11,219 nt of DNA from Helicobacteraceae bacterium (GTDB taxonomy: Bacteria > Campylobacterota > Campylobacteria > Campylobacterales > Sulfurimonadaceae). Below the pieces are notes generated by a model. The model was not told the DNA's origin and searched no databases. It was given only the letters and a program-made list of their open reading frames with translations. Made by a program: the position numbers and the translations under genes. Below are positions 1 to 8,147 of this stretch, piece by piece; position 1 is the first letter of the stretch, and each line of letters opens with the position of its first letter. Location of the stretch: contig WFOM01000146.1 in the NCBI GenBank assembly GCA_015488075.1, positions 1-11,219 of the forward strand. The letters run 5' to 3'.

Positions 1-783
1 CTCGACTCTATAGACCCAAAAACCGTAACTTTTGACGAAGCCATAGAAAAACTGTATGAGCAGTATAAGGAGATAGCAGACAAAAGCATAAACTCATATA
101 ACCATACAAACAAAAATTTTGAAAAAATTGCCACAAAACAAAAAGAGATTATACAAAACTGCCAAGACAAGCATCATATAGATTTGGACTCAATATCTTC
201 AAAATTCAACGAAATCCATGAACACATGGTGTCAGAAATCTCAAGAGCAAATCAGGTTATATCTGAACTCAAACAAAAAGTTGACTTTTTAGAAAAAGAA
301 ACAAATTTAGACTCGCTTACAAAAGTATATAACAGAAAAGCTCTAAATGAGTATCTTGACAAAGTATTTAAAAGAATGCCTATAAAACAAGAACTTCACA
401 TATTGCTTCTTGACCTTGATGACTTTAAATTAGTCAATGATACATACGGACATATAGCAGGGGATAAAGTATTGATATTTATAACACATTTATTAAAAAA
501 GCTATTAAGAGACGGAGATAAAATATTTAGATACGGTGGAGAAGAGTTTGTTATAATTCTCAACAGAATTTCAGAAGAAAAATGTATACAAATTGCAAAC
601 AGATTAATAAAAAGTATAAATTCCAGTAATTTGGTTTATAAAGATAATTCTATAAACATTACAGTAAGTATAGGTGGAACAAAACTAAAGCCAAACGACA
701 CCATAGATACTTTTTTAACTAGAGCCGACAAAGCTTTATACAAAGCAAAAGAAAACGGTAAAAACCAATTTGTAGCTTTATAG
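1..783 (+). CDS. Diguanylate cyclase (GGDEF protein), 5' end missing
   Basis: The frame is open from the first base, so the visible 260 residues are the C-terminal part of a longer protein; the TTG at 184 is merely an internal codon. Visible residues 1-100 are hydrophilic and helical, probably a coiled-coil linker or part of an unrecognised sensor region, with no transmembrane segment. From about residue 102 follows a complete GGDEF domain: the DLDDF metal-binding segment, the NDTYGH stretch, and the active-site signature GGEEF at 179-183 (bases 535-549). An RDGD inhibitory-site motif sits five residues before it (bases 508-519), so product inhibition by c-di-GMP is likely. GGEEF is a catalytically competent variant, which predicts synthesis of c-di-GMP from two GTP. 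No EAL domain follows. cvpA starts 10 bases downstream, so co-transcription is likely. The input signal cannot be judged from this fragment. Confidence 0.93.
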   Translation, partial: LDSIDPKTVTFDEAIEKLYEQYKEIADKSINSYNHTNKNFEKIATKQKEIIQNCQDKHHIDLDSISSKFNEIHEHMVSEISRANQVISELKQKVDFLEKETNLDSLTKVYNRKALNEYLDKVFKRMPIKQELHILLLDLDDFKLVNDTYGHIAGDKVLIFITHLLKKLLRDGDKIFRYGGEEFVIILNRISEEKCIQIANRLIKSINSSNLVYKDNSINITVSIGGTKLKPNDTIDTFLTRADKALYKAKENGKNQFVAL

Positions 784-793
784 AGGGATGTAA

Positions 794-1417
794 ATGGAAT
801 TTAACTATTTTGACTTGATTATAGGTGCTATCATATTACTTCTTGGGTTAAAAGGGATTATAAACGGTTTTTTCAAAGAGGTGTTTGGACTTATAGGTAT
901 AGTAGGCGGTGTGTTTGTTGCTTCAAGAGTCGGAGACAGTGTTGGAAAATATCTCAGTGATATTGTTTTCAAATTTGATAACGAATCTGCTGTAAAATTT
1001 ACAGGTTTTTTGGTAACTCTCATAGCTTTTTGGGCTTTGATGATATTTTTGGGAGTTGTATTTAAAAAGTTTTCAAAACTCAGCGGTCTTGGGATATTTG
1101 ACAAGATACTCGGATTTGTCTTCGGTGCAGGCAAGTTTTATCTTATAATATCCATCATAGTTTTTGCCGTGTGGAATGTAAAAACCATAAGAGTAAACAT
1201 CCAAAACAATGTAAAAAACAGTTTTTTGTTTCCATTGATGGTAGAAACCGGAAACTTTATCATGAAGATAGACCCTATCGATGCTGTGGATGAGCTTAAA
1301 CAAAAACAGGATCAGCTTCAAGAAAAAATTGAAAAAACCATACAGAAAAATGTCAAGGAAAATATCCAGAACAAAACAGAAGAGATAAAAAAAGATATCA
1401 AAAAAACCTTGAATTAG
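794..1417 (+). CDS. cvpA: CvpA family inner-membrane protein
   Basis: This 207-residue protein has four predicted membrane helices at about residues 7-25, 29-45, 66-90 and 103-128. They are followed by a charged, Lys/Glu/Gln-rich tail (about 164-207) that looks like a cytoplasmic coiled coil. The N-terminal DLIIGAIILLLGLKGIINGF segment and the glycine-rich second helix are typical of the CvpA (colicin V production) family. Family members are linked to envelope homeostasis, but no biochemical activity is established. The ATG at 794 has a GAGGG ribosome binding site at 783-787. The gene lies 10 bases after the GGDEF gene and 10 before fur; a CvpA gene also precedes fur in Campylobacter jejuni. 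The long coiled-coil tail exceeds the minimal CvpA domain, which suggests a protein partner, but that is inference. The family call is firm; the exact role is not. Confidence 0.87.
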   Translation: MEFNYFDLIIGAIILLLGLKGIINGFFKEVFGLIGIVGGVFVASRVGDSVGKYLSDIVFKFDNESAVKFTGFLVTLIAFWALMIFLGVVFKKFSKLSGLGIFDKILGFVFGAGKFYLIISIIVFAVWNVKTIRVNIQNNVKNSFLFPLMVETGNFIMKIDPIDAVDELKQKQDQLQEKIEKTIQKNVKENIQNKTEEIKKDIKKTLN

Positions 1418-1427
1418 GATTATAATT

Positions 1428-1895
1428 ATGAACAAAGACTTTTCTACAAAAACACAAAAATATGATGAGCTTATTGAAGATTTCAAAACACTGCTTAAAA
1501 AAAACGGTCTTAAGTTCACTATGCAAAGAGAAGTTATATTAAAAGTGCTTTATGACAGTGATGAACATCTTACACCTGAAGCTTTGCACAGACTTATACA
1601 GGAAAGATATGCAGACCTTAAAGTAGGCATAGCAACAGTTTACAGAACTTTGTCTTTACTCGAAAATTCAGATATGGTTACCTCTTTGTCTTTTGGCTCA
1701 CAGGGTAAAAAGTATGAACTGGGGGCAAAAGAGCATCATGACCATATGATCTGTATAGAGTGTGGAGATATACAGGAGTTTGTATGTGAAGAGATTGAAA
1801 AAAGACAGGAAGAGATAACAAAAGAGTATGGTTTTTTGATGAAAGACCACTCTATGCAAATTTACGGTATATGTTCAAAATGTCAAAAATCTTAA
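1428..1895 (+). CDS. fur: Ferric uptake regulator Fur
   Basis: The protein has 155 residues, normal for Fur. The N-terminal winged helix (about 10-90) contains [12 protein letters not shown] and the recognition helix around [14 protein letters not shown] (66-79). The dimerisation domain holds HHDH at 103-106, CIEC with C109 and C112, and a second CSKC pair with C149 and C152. The two CxxC pairs would form the structural zinc site seen in C. jejuni and H. pylori Fur, and the histidines serve the regulatory metal site. Fur normally represses iron-uptake genes when loaded with Fe2+. PerR is the main alternative; the four-cysteine pattern is shared, but synteny (cvpA before, lysS and glyA after) matches Campylobacter fur. 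The ATG follows a weak AGGA (1416-1419) that overlaps the cvpA stop. There is no room for a private promoter in the 10-base gap. In C. jejuni fur is also transcribed from promoters in front of upstream genes. Confidence 0.93.
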   Translation: MNKDFSTKTQKYDELIEDFKTLLKKNGLKFTMQREVILKVLYDSDEHLTPEALHRLIQERYADLKVGIATVYRTLSLLENSDMVTSLSFGSQGKKYELGAKEHHDHMICIECGDIQEFVCEEIEKRQEEITKEYGFLMKDHSMQIYGICSKCQKS

Positions 1896-1897
1896 AC

Positions 1898-1903
1898 AAG
1901 GAG
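1898..1903 (+). promoter_or_regulatory. Ribosome binding site that fixes the TTG start of lysS
   Basis: AAGGAG lies five bases before the TTG at 1909, directly after the fur stop codon. The frame has no nearby ATG, and the residues that follow ([17 protein letters not shown]) are the normal beginning of a bacterial lysyl-tRNA synthetase, so the TTG start is well supported. Confidence 0.8.
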
Positions 1904-1908
1904 TAGAA

Positions 1909-3438
1909 TTGCCACTGTCAAACAAATATGTCCAGCAAAGAATAGAAAAAGCAGAAAAATTAAAAGAACTTGGGATAAACCCGTATGCAAACGATGCTAA
2001 AAGAAATACAACAGTTGAAAAATTTTTAAATGTAAATGAAGATGTTTACAATCTTGAAAACAAAAGAGATGAAAACAGAATCTACAGGGTTGCAGGCAGG
2101 ATAAAATTTTTAAGAGTAATGGGAAAGGCAAGCTTTATAAAGATTGAAGATGAAAGCGGAATGTTACAAGTTTATGTAGCAAGAGACAACCTTCCTGAGG
2201 GATTTTATAACAATATATTTAAAAAGTTCATAGAAGTAGGTGATATAGTCGAAGTTGAAGGATATCCGTTTGTTACGGGAAAAGGGGAACTAAGTCTTCA
2301 TGCACACGATTTTAAACTTCTTACAAAATCTGTAGCTCCTCTTCCTGAAAAATATCACGGTATAACCGACAAAGAGATAAGATACAGAAAAAGGTATCTT
2401 GATCTTATAATGAATCCAGATGTAAAAAAAGTTTTTAAAACAAGAAGCAAAGTCATATCTCTTACCAGAAGATTTTTTGAAGATAAAGGATTTTTGGAAG
2501 TTGAGACTCCTATGATGCATCCGATCCCAGGTGGAGCTAATGCAAAACCTTTTGTTACACACCATAATGCTTTGGATGTTGACAGATACTTAAGAATCGC
2601 ACCGGAACTTTATCTTAAAAGATTGATAGTCGGCGGATTTGAAGCTGTTTTTGAGATAAACAGAAACTTCAGAAACGAAGGTATGGATGCTACACACAAC
2701 CCTGAATTTACCTCTATAGAGTTTTACTGGGCATATAAGACCTATAAAGATTTGATAAATATAACAAAAGAGTATTTCAAATACCTGTTTGAACATCTTG
2801 ATCTACCTACAATCCTTCCTTACGGAGATATGGAGATAGATTTTGGCAAATTTAAAGAGATTACTCTTATAGACTCACTAAGTGAGATTGGCGGTGTGCC
2901 AAAAGAGATAGTAAATGACAAAGAAAAAATCCTAAACTATCTAAAAGAACACAACATAGAAGCAGATGCAAATATGAGTCTTGGGCAACTGCAGGGTGAA
3001 CTTTTTGATGAATTTGTAGAAGCCAAACTGATAAATCCTACTTTTATAACAGAATATCCTGTGGATATTTCACCGCTTGCCAGAAGAGATGACAACAAAC
3101 CGGAAATAACACAGAGATTTGAGCTCTTTATTGGCGGAAGAGAGATAGCAAATGCATTCAGTGAGTTAAATGACCCGGTTGACCAGTATGAAAGATTTAA
3201 AGCACAGGTTGCGGCAAAAGATGCAGGTGATGATGAAGCACACCATATGGATACCGACTTTGTTGAAGCATTAAGTTACGGTATGGCTCCAACTGCCGGA
3301 GAAGGTATAGGGATGGACAGACTTGTGATGCTTTTGACAAATCAACATACTATCAGAGATGTCTTGCTGTTTCCTGCCATGAAACCTCTAAAAGAAGAGA
3401 TTTCACTGCTTGATATGCAAGAAAATGAAGAAAACTAA
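1909..3438 (+). CDS. lysS: Lysyl-tRNA synthetase, class II
   Basis: This 509-residue class II aminoacyl-tRNA synthetase charges tRNA-Lys with lysine in an ATP-dependent reaction. An N-terminal helical stretch leads into an OB-fold anticodon-binding domain (about 57-150, beginning [19 protein letters not shown]). The catalytic domain follows from about residue 165. Class II motif 1 is around [21 protein letters not shown], motif 2 is [14 protein letters not shown] from F254 with the ATP-binding R255, and motif 3 is [11 protein letters not shown] with R471. Length and order match the bacterial LysRS family. The start is TTG, supported by AAGGAG at 1898-1903. The gene sits 13 bases after fur and 12 before glyA, the order known from C. 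jejuni. Nothing appears truncated. Motif 2 and the N-terminal OB domain exclude the related AspRS and AsnRS and the short PoxA/EpmA paralogue. Confidence 0.97.
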   Translation: MPLSNKYVQQRIEKAEKLKELGINPYANDAKRNTTVEKFLNVNEDVYNLENKRDENRIYRVAGRIKFLRVMGKASFIKIEDESGMLQVYVARDNLPEGFYNNIFKKFIEVGDIVEVEGYPFVTGKGELSLHAHDFKLLTKSVAPLPEKYHGITDKEIRYRKRYLDLIMNPDVKKVFKTRSKVISLTRRFFEDKGFLEVETPMMHPIPGGANAKPFVTHHNALDVDRYLRIAPELYLKRLIVGGFEAVFEINRNFRNEGMDATHNPEFTSIEFYWAYKTYKDLINITKEYFKYLFEHLDLPTILPYGDMEIDFGKFKEITLIDSLSEIGGVPKEIVNDKEKILNYLKEHNIEADANMSLGQLQGELFDEFVEAKLINPTFITEYPVDISPLARRDDNKPEITQRFELFIGGREIANAFSELNDPVDQYERFKAQVAAKDAGDDEAHHMDTDFVEALSYGMAPTAGEGIGMDRLVMLLTNQHTIRDVLLFPAMKPLKEEISLLDMQENEEN

Positions 3439-3439
3439 A

Positions 3440-3445
3440 AAGGAG
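3440..3445 (+). promoter_or_regulatory. Ribosome binding site for the GTG start of glyA
   Basis: AAGGAG lies five bases before GTG 3451. An ATG two bases earlier (3449) reads into an immediate TGA in its own frame, so GTG is the only sensible start and gives the expected MSFLKEFD N-terminus. Confidence 0.8.
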
Positions 3446-3450
3446 AAAAT

Positions 3451-4698
3451 GTGAGCTTTTTAAAAGAATTTGACAGCGAAATTTATGAACTTTGTGAAAA
3501 AGAGTTAGAGAGACAAACAAATCATCTTGAGATGATAGCAAGTGAAAACTTTACCCTGCCTGCCGTTATGGAAGCTATGGGAAGTGTGTTTACAAACAAA
3601 TATGCCGAAGGATATCCCAACAAAAGATACTACGGCGGATGTGAAAATGCAGATGCCGTTGAGCAGCTTGCAATCGATAGAGCAAAAAAACTGTTTAACT
3701 GTGAGTATGTAAATGTTCAGCCTCATTCAGGAAGTCAGGCAAACGGTGCGGTTTATGCAGCACTTATAAAAGCCGGTGACAAGATACTCGGTATGGATTT
3801 AAGCCATGGAGGTCACCTTACACACGGCTCAAAGCCAAGCTTTTCAGGTAAAAACTACCAAAGCTTTACTTACGGTGTCGAGCTTGACGGAAGGATAAAC
3901 TACGACAGAGTGCTTGATATAGCAAAGATAGTTCAGCCAAAGATTATAGTTTGCGGTGCAAGTGCATATGCAAGAGAGATAGATTTTAAAAAATTTAGAG
4001 AAATAGCTGATGAAGTAGGAGCCATACTTTTTGCGGACATAGCACACATAGCAGGTCTTGTATGTGCAGGTGAACATATGAGTCCGTTTCCTTATGCAGA
4101 TGTTGTAACAACAACCACTCACAAAACTCTTGCAGGGCCAAGAGGCGGAATGATAATGACAAATGATGAAGATATAGCCAAAAAGATAAACTCTGCAATA
4201 TTTCCCGGTCTTCAAGGCGGACCTTTGGTTCATGTTATAGCCGCAAAAGCTGTCGGATTTAAACACAACCTCTCACCTGAATGGAAAGAGTATGCTAAAC
4301 AGGTTAAGAAAAATGCCAAAGTGTTAGCCGAAGTTTTAATAAAAAGAGGATATAATGTAGTAAGCGGAGGAACAGACAACCACCTGGTTCTTGTCAGCTT
4401 TTTGGACAAAGATTTCAGTGGGAAAGATGCAGATGAGGCTTTGGGCAATGCAGGTATAACCGTAAACAAAAACACAGTTCCGGGCGAAACAAGAAGTCCG
4501 TTTGTAACAAGCGGTATAAGGATAGGCTCGCCTGCCCTTACAAGCAGAGGGATGAAGGAAGCAGAATTTGAACTTATAGCCAATAAAATAGCTGATGTTT
4601 TGGACGATATTAACAACACACAGCTTCAAGCAAAAATAAAAGAGGAGCTTGTAGCACTTGCCCAAAAATTTGTTATATACAATCAACCAACTTATTAA
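3451..4698 (+). CDS. glyA: Serine hydroxymethyltransferase
   Basis: The product (415 residues) is a PLP-dependent fold-type I enzyme that interconverts serine plus tetrahydrofolate with glycine plus 5,10-methylenetetrahydrofolate, the main one-carbon source of the cell. Diagnostic segments are LEMIASENF at 26-34, the [12 protein letters not shown] stretch at 57-68, the SGSQAN segment near 93-98, [10 protein letters not shown] near 195-204, and the PLP-lysine motif [14 protein letters not shown], in which K225 should form the internal aldimine. Length matches E. coli GlyA (417). The GTG start has a good ribosome binding site at 3440-3445. The gene follows lysS by 12 bases and precedes the DUF1882 gene by 13, as in C. 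jejuni Cj0401 to Cj0403. No key residue is missing. Confidence 0.97.
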   Translation: MSFLKEFDSEIYELCEKELERQTNHLEMIASENFTLPAVMEAMGSVFTNKYAEGYPNKRYYGGCENADAVEQLAIDRAKKLFNCEYVNVQPHSGSQANGAVYAALIKAGDKILGMDLSHGGHLTHGSKPSFSGKNYQSFTYGVELDGRINYDRVLDIAKIVQPKIIVCGASAYAREIDFKKFREIADEVGAILFADIAHIAGLVCAGEHMSPFPYADVVTTTTHKTLAGPRGGMIMTNDEDIAKKINSAIFPGLQGGPLVHVIAAKAVGFKHNLSPEWKEYAKQVKKNAKVLAEVLIKRGYNVVSGGTDNHLVLVSFLDKDFSGKDADEALGNAGITVNKNTVPGETRSPFVTSGIRIGSPALTSRGMKEAEFELIANKIADVLDDINNTQLQAKIKEELVALAQKFVIYNQPTY

Positions 4699-4711
4699 CT
4701 AAGGATTTGAT

Positions 4712-5254
4712 ATGACGGCAATGGATCTAAAACTTATAAAAATCATATCTGACCACTACTGGATAAAAAGAGACAAAACCGTAGATAAAATCTCTTTTAA
4801 AGGCAGAACTTTTTTTAACAAATTTGAAAAAATTCAAGAGCCTCTTACACAAGCCGTCATAAACAAACACCTAAAAAAAGAGATAACAGTTGCACATTCA
4901 CTTATAAACAAGTTCAACAAAGTTGAAAACATAGTTTTTGACTACAACGGAAGAGACCCTGACAGATTTTATCACAAGGCACAGTTGTTGCTTAGAGAAG
5001 AAGGGTTTATAAATTTTACGGCATATGATAGTAAAACACCGGGACATTTACACCTGTATATACACAAGGGGCATACAACTTTGAGTGAAGCCGTGCAGCT
5101 TGGAAAACTCTTAAGTATGAAACTTGCCCAGAAAACTCCAAAACAGTGGAGGATGTTTCCAAATGACGATATGCCTCCTGAGTATAACATACTGATACTT
5201 CCTTATGAAGTATTTGCAAAAGAAAGAGGTGCCTCATGGTCAAAACATATGTAA
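4712..5254 (+). CDS. DUF1882 family protein, possible primase-fold domain
   Basis: This soluble 180-residue protein has no signal peptide or membrane segment. I recognise it as DUF1882, a conserved Campylobacterota family that follows glyA in C. jejuni (Cj0403). No function is established. The centre resembles the core of archaeo-eukaryotic primase (AEP) domains: a hydrophobic strand ending in an acidic pattern ([10 protein letters not shown]77 to D82), a helix ([13 protein letters not shown]), then a strand with a Ser/Gly-His turn (S107 to H114, containing [12 protein letters not shown]) and another helix (about 124-139). In true AEP enzymes the first motif is DxD; here it is D-Y-N, so polymerase activity looks unlikely. 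This resemblance is my inference by eye. The ATG at 4712 has AAGGA at 4701-4705; the ATG at 4721 is an alternative that loses three residues. The SPOR gene follows after 25 bases, so the two are probably co-transcribed. Confidence 0.85.
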   Translation: MTAMDLKLIKIISDHYWIKRDKTVDKISFKGRTFFNKFEKIQEPLTQAVINKHLKKEITVAHSLINKFNKVENIVFDYNGRDPDRFYHKAQLLLREEGFINFTAYDSKTPGHLHLYIHKGHTTLSEAVQLGKLLSMKLAQKTPKQWRMFPNDDMPPEYNILILPYEVFAKERGASWSKHM

Positions 5255-5268
5255 AAAGATCCAATACA

Positions 5269-5273
5269 AAGGA
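5269..5273 (+). promoter_or_regulatory. Ribosome binding site choosing ATG 5280 for the SPOR gene
   Basis: AAGGA sits six bases before ATG 5280. The longer frame begins at ATG 5205 inside the DUF1882 gene, and its extra 25 residues ([12 protein letters not shown]...) look like out-of-frame read-through of that gene. The 5280 start also leaves a normal short cytoplasmic tail before the membrane helix. Confidence 0.72.
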
Positions 5274-5279
5274 AGTCAA

Positions 5280-5942
5280 ATGGAAGAGAAACAAGAGTTA
5301 AATGATATAATCCTGAACAAAGGCTCAGGTTCAAATACAAAAAAAACTATACTGGCAGTAGCGACACTCGGTGTCATACTTGTTATAGTTGTTTTGGTTA
5401 TGAATACAATCAACTCTACAGATACTACTTTGCCAGAAACCAAACAGGTGGCACTTCCTCCAAAACCTGAAGTAAAACAACAAAACAAAAACGAAGAGCC
5501 GCTTTTTGAAGATGTGGAAGTGGTTGACGAACAGTCAAATGATGAAGAAAAACTTGATGACATAGCAAAAAAACTGAAAAAACAAAGCAAAGAAGAAACC
5601 CAGGAGGTTGTAACGGTAGAAGATGAACCAAAATCACAAACACCTGTTGTAAAAAAACAATCTGAGAAAAAAGTTATCACAACACAAAAAACACCTGTAA
5701 AAAAAGGCTCATACTATGTTCAAGTTGGCTCATTTTCAAAATATGCACCTGATAACAAATTTCTAAACAAAATAAAAGCAAACGGTTACAACTACAGCTT
5801 TCATAAAGTGGTTGTTAAAGGCAAAACTATAACAAAAGTTGTAATAGGACCGTATAAAACAAAATCTGATGCAAAAAAAGATCTTGGAAATATAAGAAAA
5901 AGCATCATAAAAGGTGCTTTTATAGTAAAACTAAGAAAATAA
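5280..5942 (+). CDS. Membrane-anchored SPOR domain protein
   Basis: The product (220 residues) is a bitopic inner-membrane protein. It has a short cytoplasmic tail ending in KK, one transmembrane helix at about 23-42 (TILAVATLGVILVIVVLVMN), and a long low-complexity periplasmic linker (about 45-140) rich in Lys, Glu, Gln, Pro and Val. A C-terminal SPOR domain runs from about 143 to 218, from GSYYVQVGSFSK to GAFIVKLRK. SPOR domains bind septal peptidoglycan that lacks stem peptides, so a role at the division site is likely; FtsN and DedD have the same architecture. I do not call it FtsN because the short essential FtsN segment cannot be identified. C. jejuni Cj0404 occupies the same place next to aroE. 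ATG 5280 is chosen over 5205 because of the AAGGA at 5269-5273. trpE starts 10 bases downstream. Confidence 0.88.
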   Translation: MEEKQELNDIILNKGSGSNTKKTILAVATLGVILVIVVLVMNTINSTDTTLPETKQVALPPKPEVKQQNKNEEPLFEDVEVVDEQSNDEEKLDDIAKKLKKQSKEETQEVVTVEDEPKSQTPVVKKQSEKKVITTQKTPVKKGSYYVQVGSFSKYAPDNKFLNKIKANGYNYSFHKVVVKGKTITKVVIGPYKTKSDAKKDLGNIRKSIIKGAFIVKLRK

Positions 5943-5944
5943 GG
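5941..5944 (+). promoter_or_regulatory. Ribosome binding site for the TTG start of trpE
   Basis: AAGG at 5941-5944 lies eight bases before TTG 5953; a second AAAAGG touches the start codon and is too close to serve. The upstream part of the frame is closed by the SPOR gene region, and the next in-frame ATG lies after the conserved N-terminal LFES segment, so TTG is the best start. Confidence 0.55.
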
Positions 5945-5952
5945 CAAAAAGG

Positions 5953-7359
5953 TTGATATATTCAAGACAGTTTTTACTAGATCAGTTTGCTCCCATAGCG
6001 GTATATGCAAAAATAAAATATTTTTTTGACGACAAAGTAAACTACCTTTTTGAAAGTGCAGACGGATGCGGAGGAAACTACAGTTTCATATGTATCGGAT
6101 ACAGAGAAAGAATCCAATACAAAAACAACAAAACCGTATATACAGACAAAAACGGAAACAAAAACGAACTTGATACAAATCCGTTTGACTTTTTAAAAGA
6201 CTACTATAAAAAAATAGACAAAACAGCTTACAAAGAGGCTACAGAAACTCTCGGCATAGGGTATGTGGACGGTTTTATAGGGTTTATAGGTTATGATATG
6301 GTTAAAGTTTTTGAGCCTGTTTTAAAAAAATACATGGACAACCTCCAAGATGACCTAAATACACCTGATCTTGATTTGATACTTCCAAAACTTGTTGTAG
6401 TTTACTCACACAAAGAACACAAGATAACTCTTGTTTCTACTTTAAATGAAATTAAAAACAGATTTGATGAGATAGAAAACAGCTTAAAAGGCTCATACGA
6501 CTATATACCTCTTGTTAAAAACAAACTTTCAAAAGACGGATATTTTATACACTCAAAAGAGAAATTTTTTGAGATGGTTTCAAAATCAAAAGAGATGATA
6601 AAAAGCGGTGATGTTTTTCAGATCCTTATGACAAACAGATATGTGCAGGAAGGCAAGATAGATCCTTTCAGTTTTTACAGGATTTTAAGAACAAAAAACC
6701 CATCTCCTTATATGTATCTGCTAAGCTATGAAGATTTTAACATAGTCGGAAGCTCACCTGAAGTTATGGTGAGACTTAAAAACGGTGAGATACTGCTTCG
6801 CCCGATTGCCGGAACAAGAAAAAGAGGAAAAACCAAACAAAGAGACAAAGAACTTGAAGAGGAACTTCTAAACGATCCAAAAGAGCTGGCAGAGCATCTT
6901 ATGCTTATAGACCTTGGAAGAAACGATGTCGGAAGAGTTGCAAAGGTAGGAAGTGTTAAAGTTGAAGATATGATGCATATAGAGAGATACTCTCATGTTA
7001 TGCATATAGTAAGTGATGTTGTTGCCCAAATAGATAATGATAAAGATATGTTTGATTTGTTTATGGCAACATTTACAGCCGGAACGATGACAGGTGCTCC
7101 AAAGATAAGAGCTATGGAGCTTATAGCAGAGTTTGAAGGGATCAAAAGAGGATACTACAGCGGTAGTATAGGATATTTTGGATTTGATGGCAATATGGAC
7201 TCTGCTATAACCATAAGAACTGCACTTATAGATGATGAAAAAATTGTTCTTCAAGCAGGTGCGGGGGTAGTCGCTGACAGTATAGATGAACTTGAGTATC
7301 TTGAAGTTACCAACAAACTAAAAGCTCTTATGAGTTCGCTTGAGGACTTAAATCAGTGA
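5953..7359 (+). CDS. trpE: Anthranilate synthase component I
   Basis: The 468-residue protein belongs to the chorismate-utilising enzyme family. The N-terminal domain carries LFESADG at 32-38, with E34-S35 matching the LLES element that binds feedback-inhibitory tryptophan in TrpE. The catalytic domain (about 200-465) has PSPYMYLLSYEDF, RPIAGTRKRG with A286, LIDLGRNDVGRV, HIERYSHVMHIVSDV and TAGTMTGAPKIRAMELI (375-391). A286 is the position where PabB usually has lysine (PIKGT), and AGT replaces the GGS of PabB, so anthranilate synthase is favoured over aminodeoxychorismate synthase. With an amidotransferase partner (TrpG) it would convert chorismate plus glutamine to anthranilate. No trpG lies next to it. 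The stop overlaps the aroE start by four bases, which indicates translational coupling within aromatic biosynthesis. In C. jejuni no such gene separates the SPOR gene from aroE. Confidence 0.87.
   Translation: MIYSRQFLLDQFAPIAVYAKIKYFFDDKVNYLFESADGCGGNYSFICIGYRERIQYKNNKTVYTDKNGNKNELDTNPFDFLKDYYKKIDKTAYKEATETLGIGYVDGFIGFIGYDMVKVFEPVLKKYMDNLQDDLNTPDLDLILPKLVVVYSHKEHKITLVSTLNEIKNRFDEIENSLKGSYDYIPLVKNKLSKDGYFIHSKEKFFEMVSKSKEMIKSGDVFQILMTNRYVQEGKIDPFSFYRILRTKNPSPYMYLLSYEDFNIVGSSPEVMVRLKNGEILLRPIAGTRKRGKTKQRDKELEEELLNDPKELAEHLMLIDLGRNDVGRVAKVGSVKVEDMMHIERYSHVMHIVSDVVAQIDNDKDMFDLFMATFTAGTMTGAPKIRAMELIAEFEGIKRGYYSGSIGYFGFDGNMDSAITIRTALIDDEKIVLQAGAGVVADSIDELEYLEVTNKLKALMSSLEDLNQ
7342..7346 (+). promoter_or_regulatory. 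Ribosome binding site for aroE inside the trpE end
   Basis: GAGGA lies nine bases before GTG 7356, within the last codons of trpE. Together with the GTGA overlap it supports the GTG start and translational coupling. Confidence 0.6.
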
Positions 7360-8147
7360 AACTTTTTGCTATTTTTGGCAATCCTGTAGCACACTCCAAA
7401 TCTCCACTTATGCACAATGCTGTTTTTAAAGCTCTTGGTATCAAAGCCTGCTATACAAGAGTTTTACTAAAAGACGGAGCCAAACTAAGAGATACTTTTT
7501 TAAAACTAAATCTCAGTGGAGCAAATATAACTGTTCCACACAAAGAAGCAGCTTTTAAATCATGTGATGAAGTAAGAGGGTTTGCAAAAAAAGCCGGTGT
7601 GGTAAATACCATAGTAAAAGAAGATGACAAACTGGTAGGCTATAACACCGATGCCGACGGTTTTTTATACTCCATAAAAGATTTTAAAGATATAAAAAAC
7701 ATTTTGGTAATAGGTGCAGGAGGAACGGCTAAGGCACTTGTGCAAAAATTTTTGGATGAAGGTTTTGATGTAAGCATCCTAAACAGAAGTGAAAAAAGGC
7801 TTTCTTTTTTTGAACAATCAGGTGCAAAAACTTATAGTTGGGACAACTTCAAAGCAGATAGTTTTGACTTGGCGGTAAATACTACAAGTGCAGGCCTTGA
7901 GGATGAAAGTCTGCCTGTTCCTGATGATATGGCAGATAAAATTATCTCAAATATAAAATATGGTGCGGATGTTATATACGGCAAAAAAACACCTTTTGTA
8001 AAACTGCTTGAAAAAAATGGCATACCATACAAAGACGGCAGTGATATGCTCCTTGCTCAAGGAGTTTTGGCAAATCACCTTTTTTTGGGAAAAAGATACG
8101 ATACACAAACCATACAGAAATATATGGAAAAAGTATTTAGATACTAA
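7356..8147 (+). CDS. aroE: Shikimate dehydrogenase
   Basis: The 263-residue enzyme reduces 3-dehydroshikimate to shikimate with NADPH in the shikimate pathway (E. coli AroE has 272). The substrate domain shows S14-K-S16 in NPVAHSKSPLMH and SGANITVPHKEAA with catalytic K63. The segment VVNTIV (N84) and YNTDADGF with catalytic D99 follow. The nucleotide domain has GAGGTAKA at 120-127 and NRSEKR at 143-148, whose Arg would contact the NADP 2'-phosphate. The C-terminal SDMLLAQG contains Q235. The GTG start overlaps the trpE stop in a GTGA and has GAGGA upstream at 7342-7346. The C-terminus overlaps the convergent TIGR02757 gene by 11 bases, with no terminator hairpin between them. NADP preference and AroE identity are clear; a YdiB-type quinate enzyme is less likely given the NRSEKR loop. 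Confidence 0.95.
   Translation: MKLFAIFGNPVAHSKSPLMHNAVFKALGIKACYTRVLLKDGAKLRDTFLKLNLSGANITVPHKEAAFKSCDEVRGFAKKAGVVNTIVKEDDKLVGYNTDADGFLYSIKDFKDIKNILVIGAGGTAKALVQKFLDEGFDVSILNRSEKRLSFFEQSGAKTYSWDNFKADSFDLAVNTTSAGLEDESLPVPDDMADKIISNIKYGADVIYGKKTPFVKLLEKNGIPYKDGSDMLLAQGVLANHLFLGKRYDTQTIQKYMEKVFRY

Noticed and set aside
1073..1519. Minus-strand frame of 148 codons, Phe/Ile-rich and seemingly membrane-like
   Set aside because: It lies opposite the well-supported cvpA end and fur start. The Phe/Leu richness is the complement of Lys/Glu codons, and it has no recognisable family or ribosome binding site.
3844..4266. Minus-strand frame of 140 codons rich in Cys and Tyr
   Set aside because: It is antisense to conserved glyA codons (GCA/ATA read as TGC/TAT); its composition is implausible and it has no domain.
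5276..5680. Minus-strand Ser/Phe-rich frame of 134 codons
   Set aside because: It is the complement of the Lys/Glu-rich linker of the SPOR protein; low complexity on that strand explains it.
8133..8144. GTAT-TTAG-ATAC inverted repeat at the end of aroE as a terminator
   Set aside because: A four-base AT stem without a T tract is far too weak, and it lies inside coding sequence.
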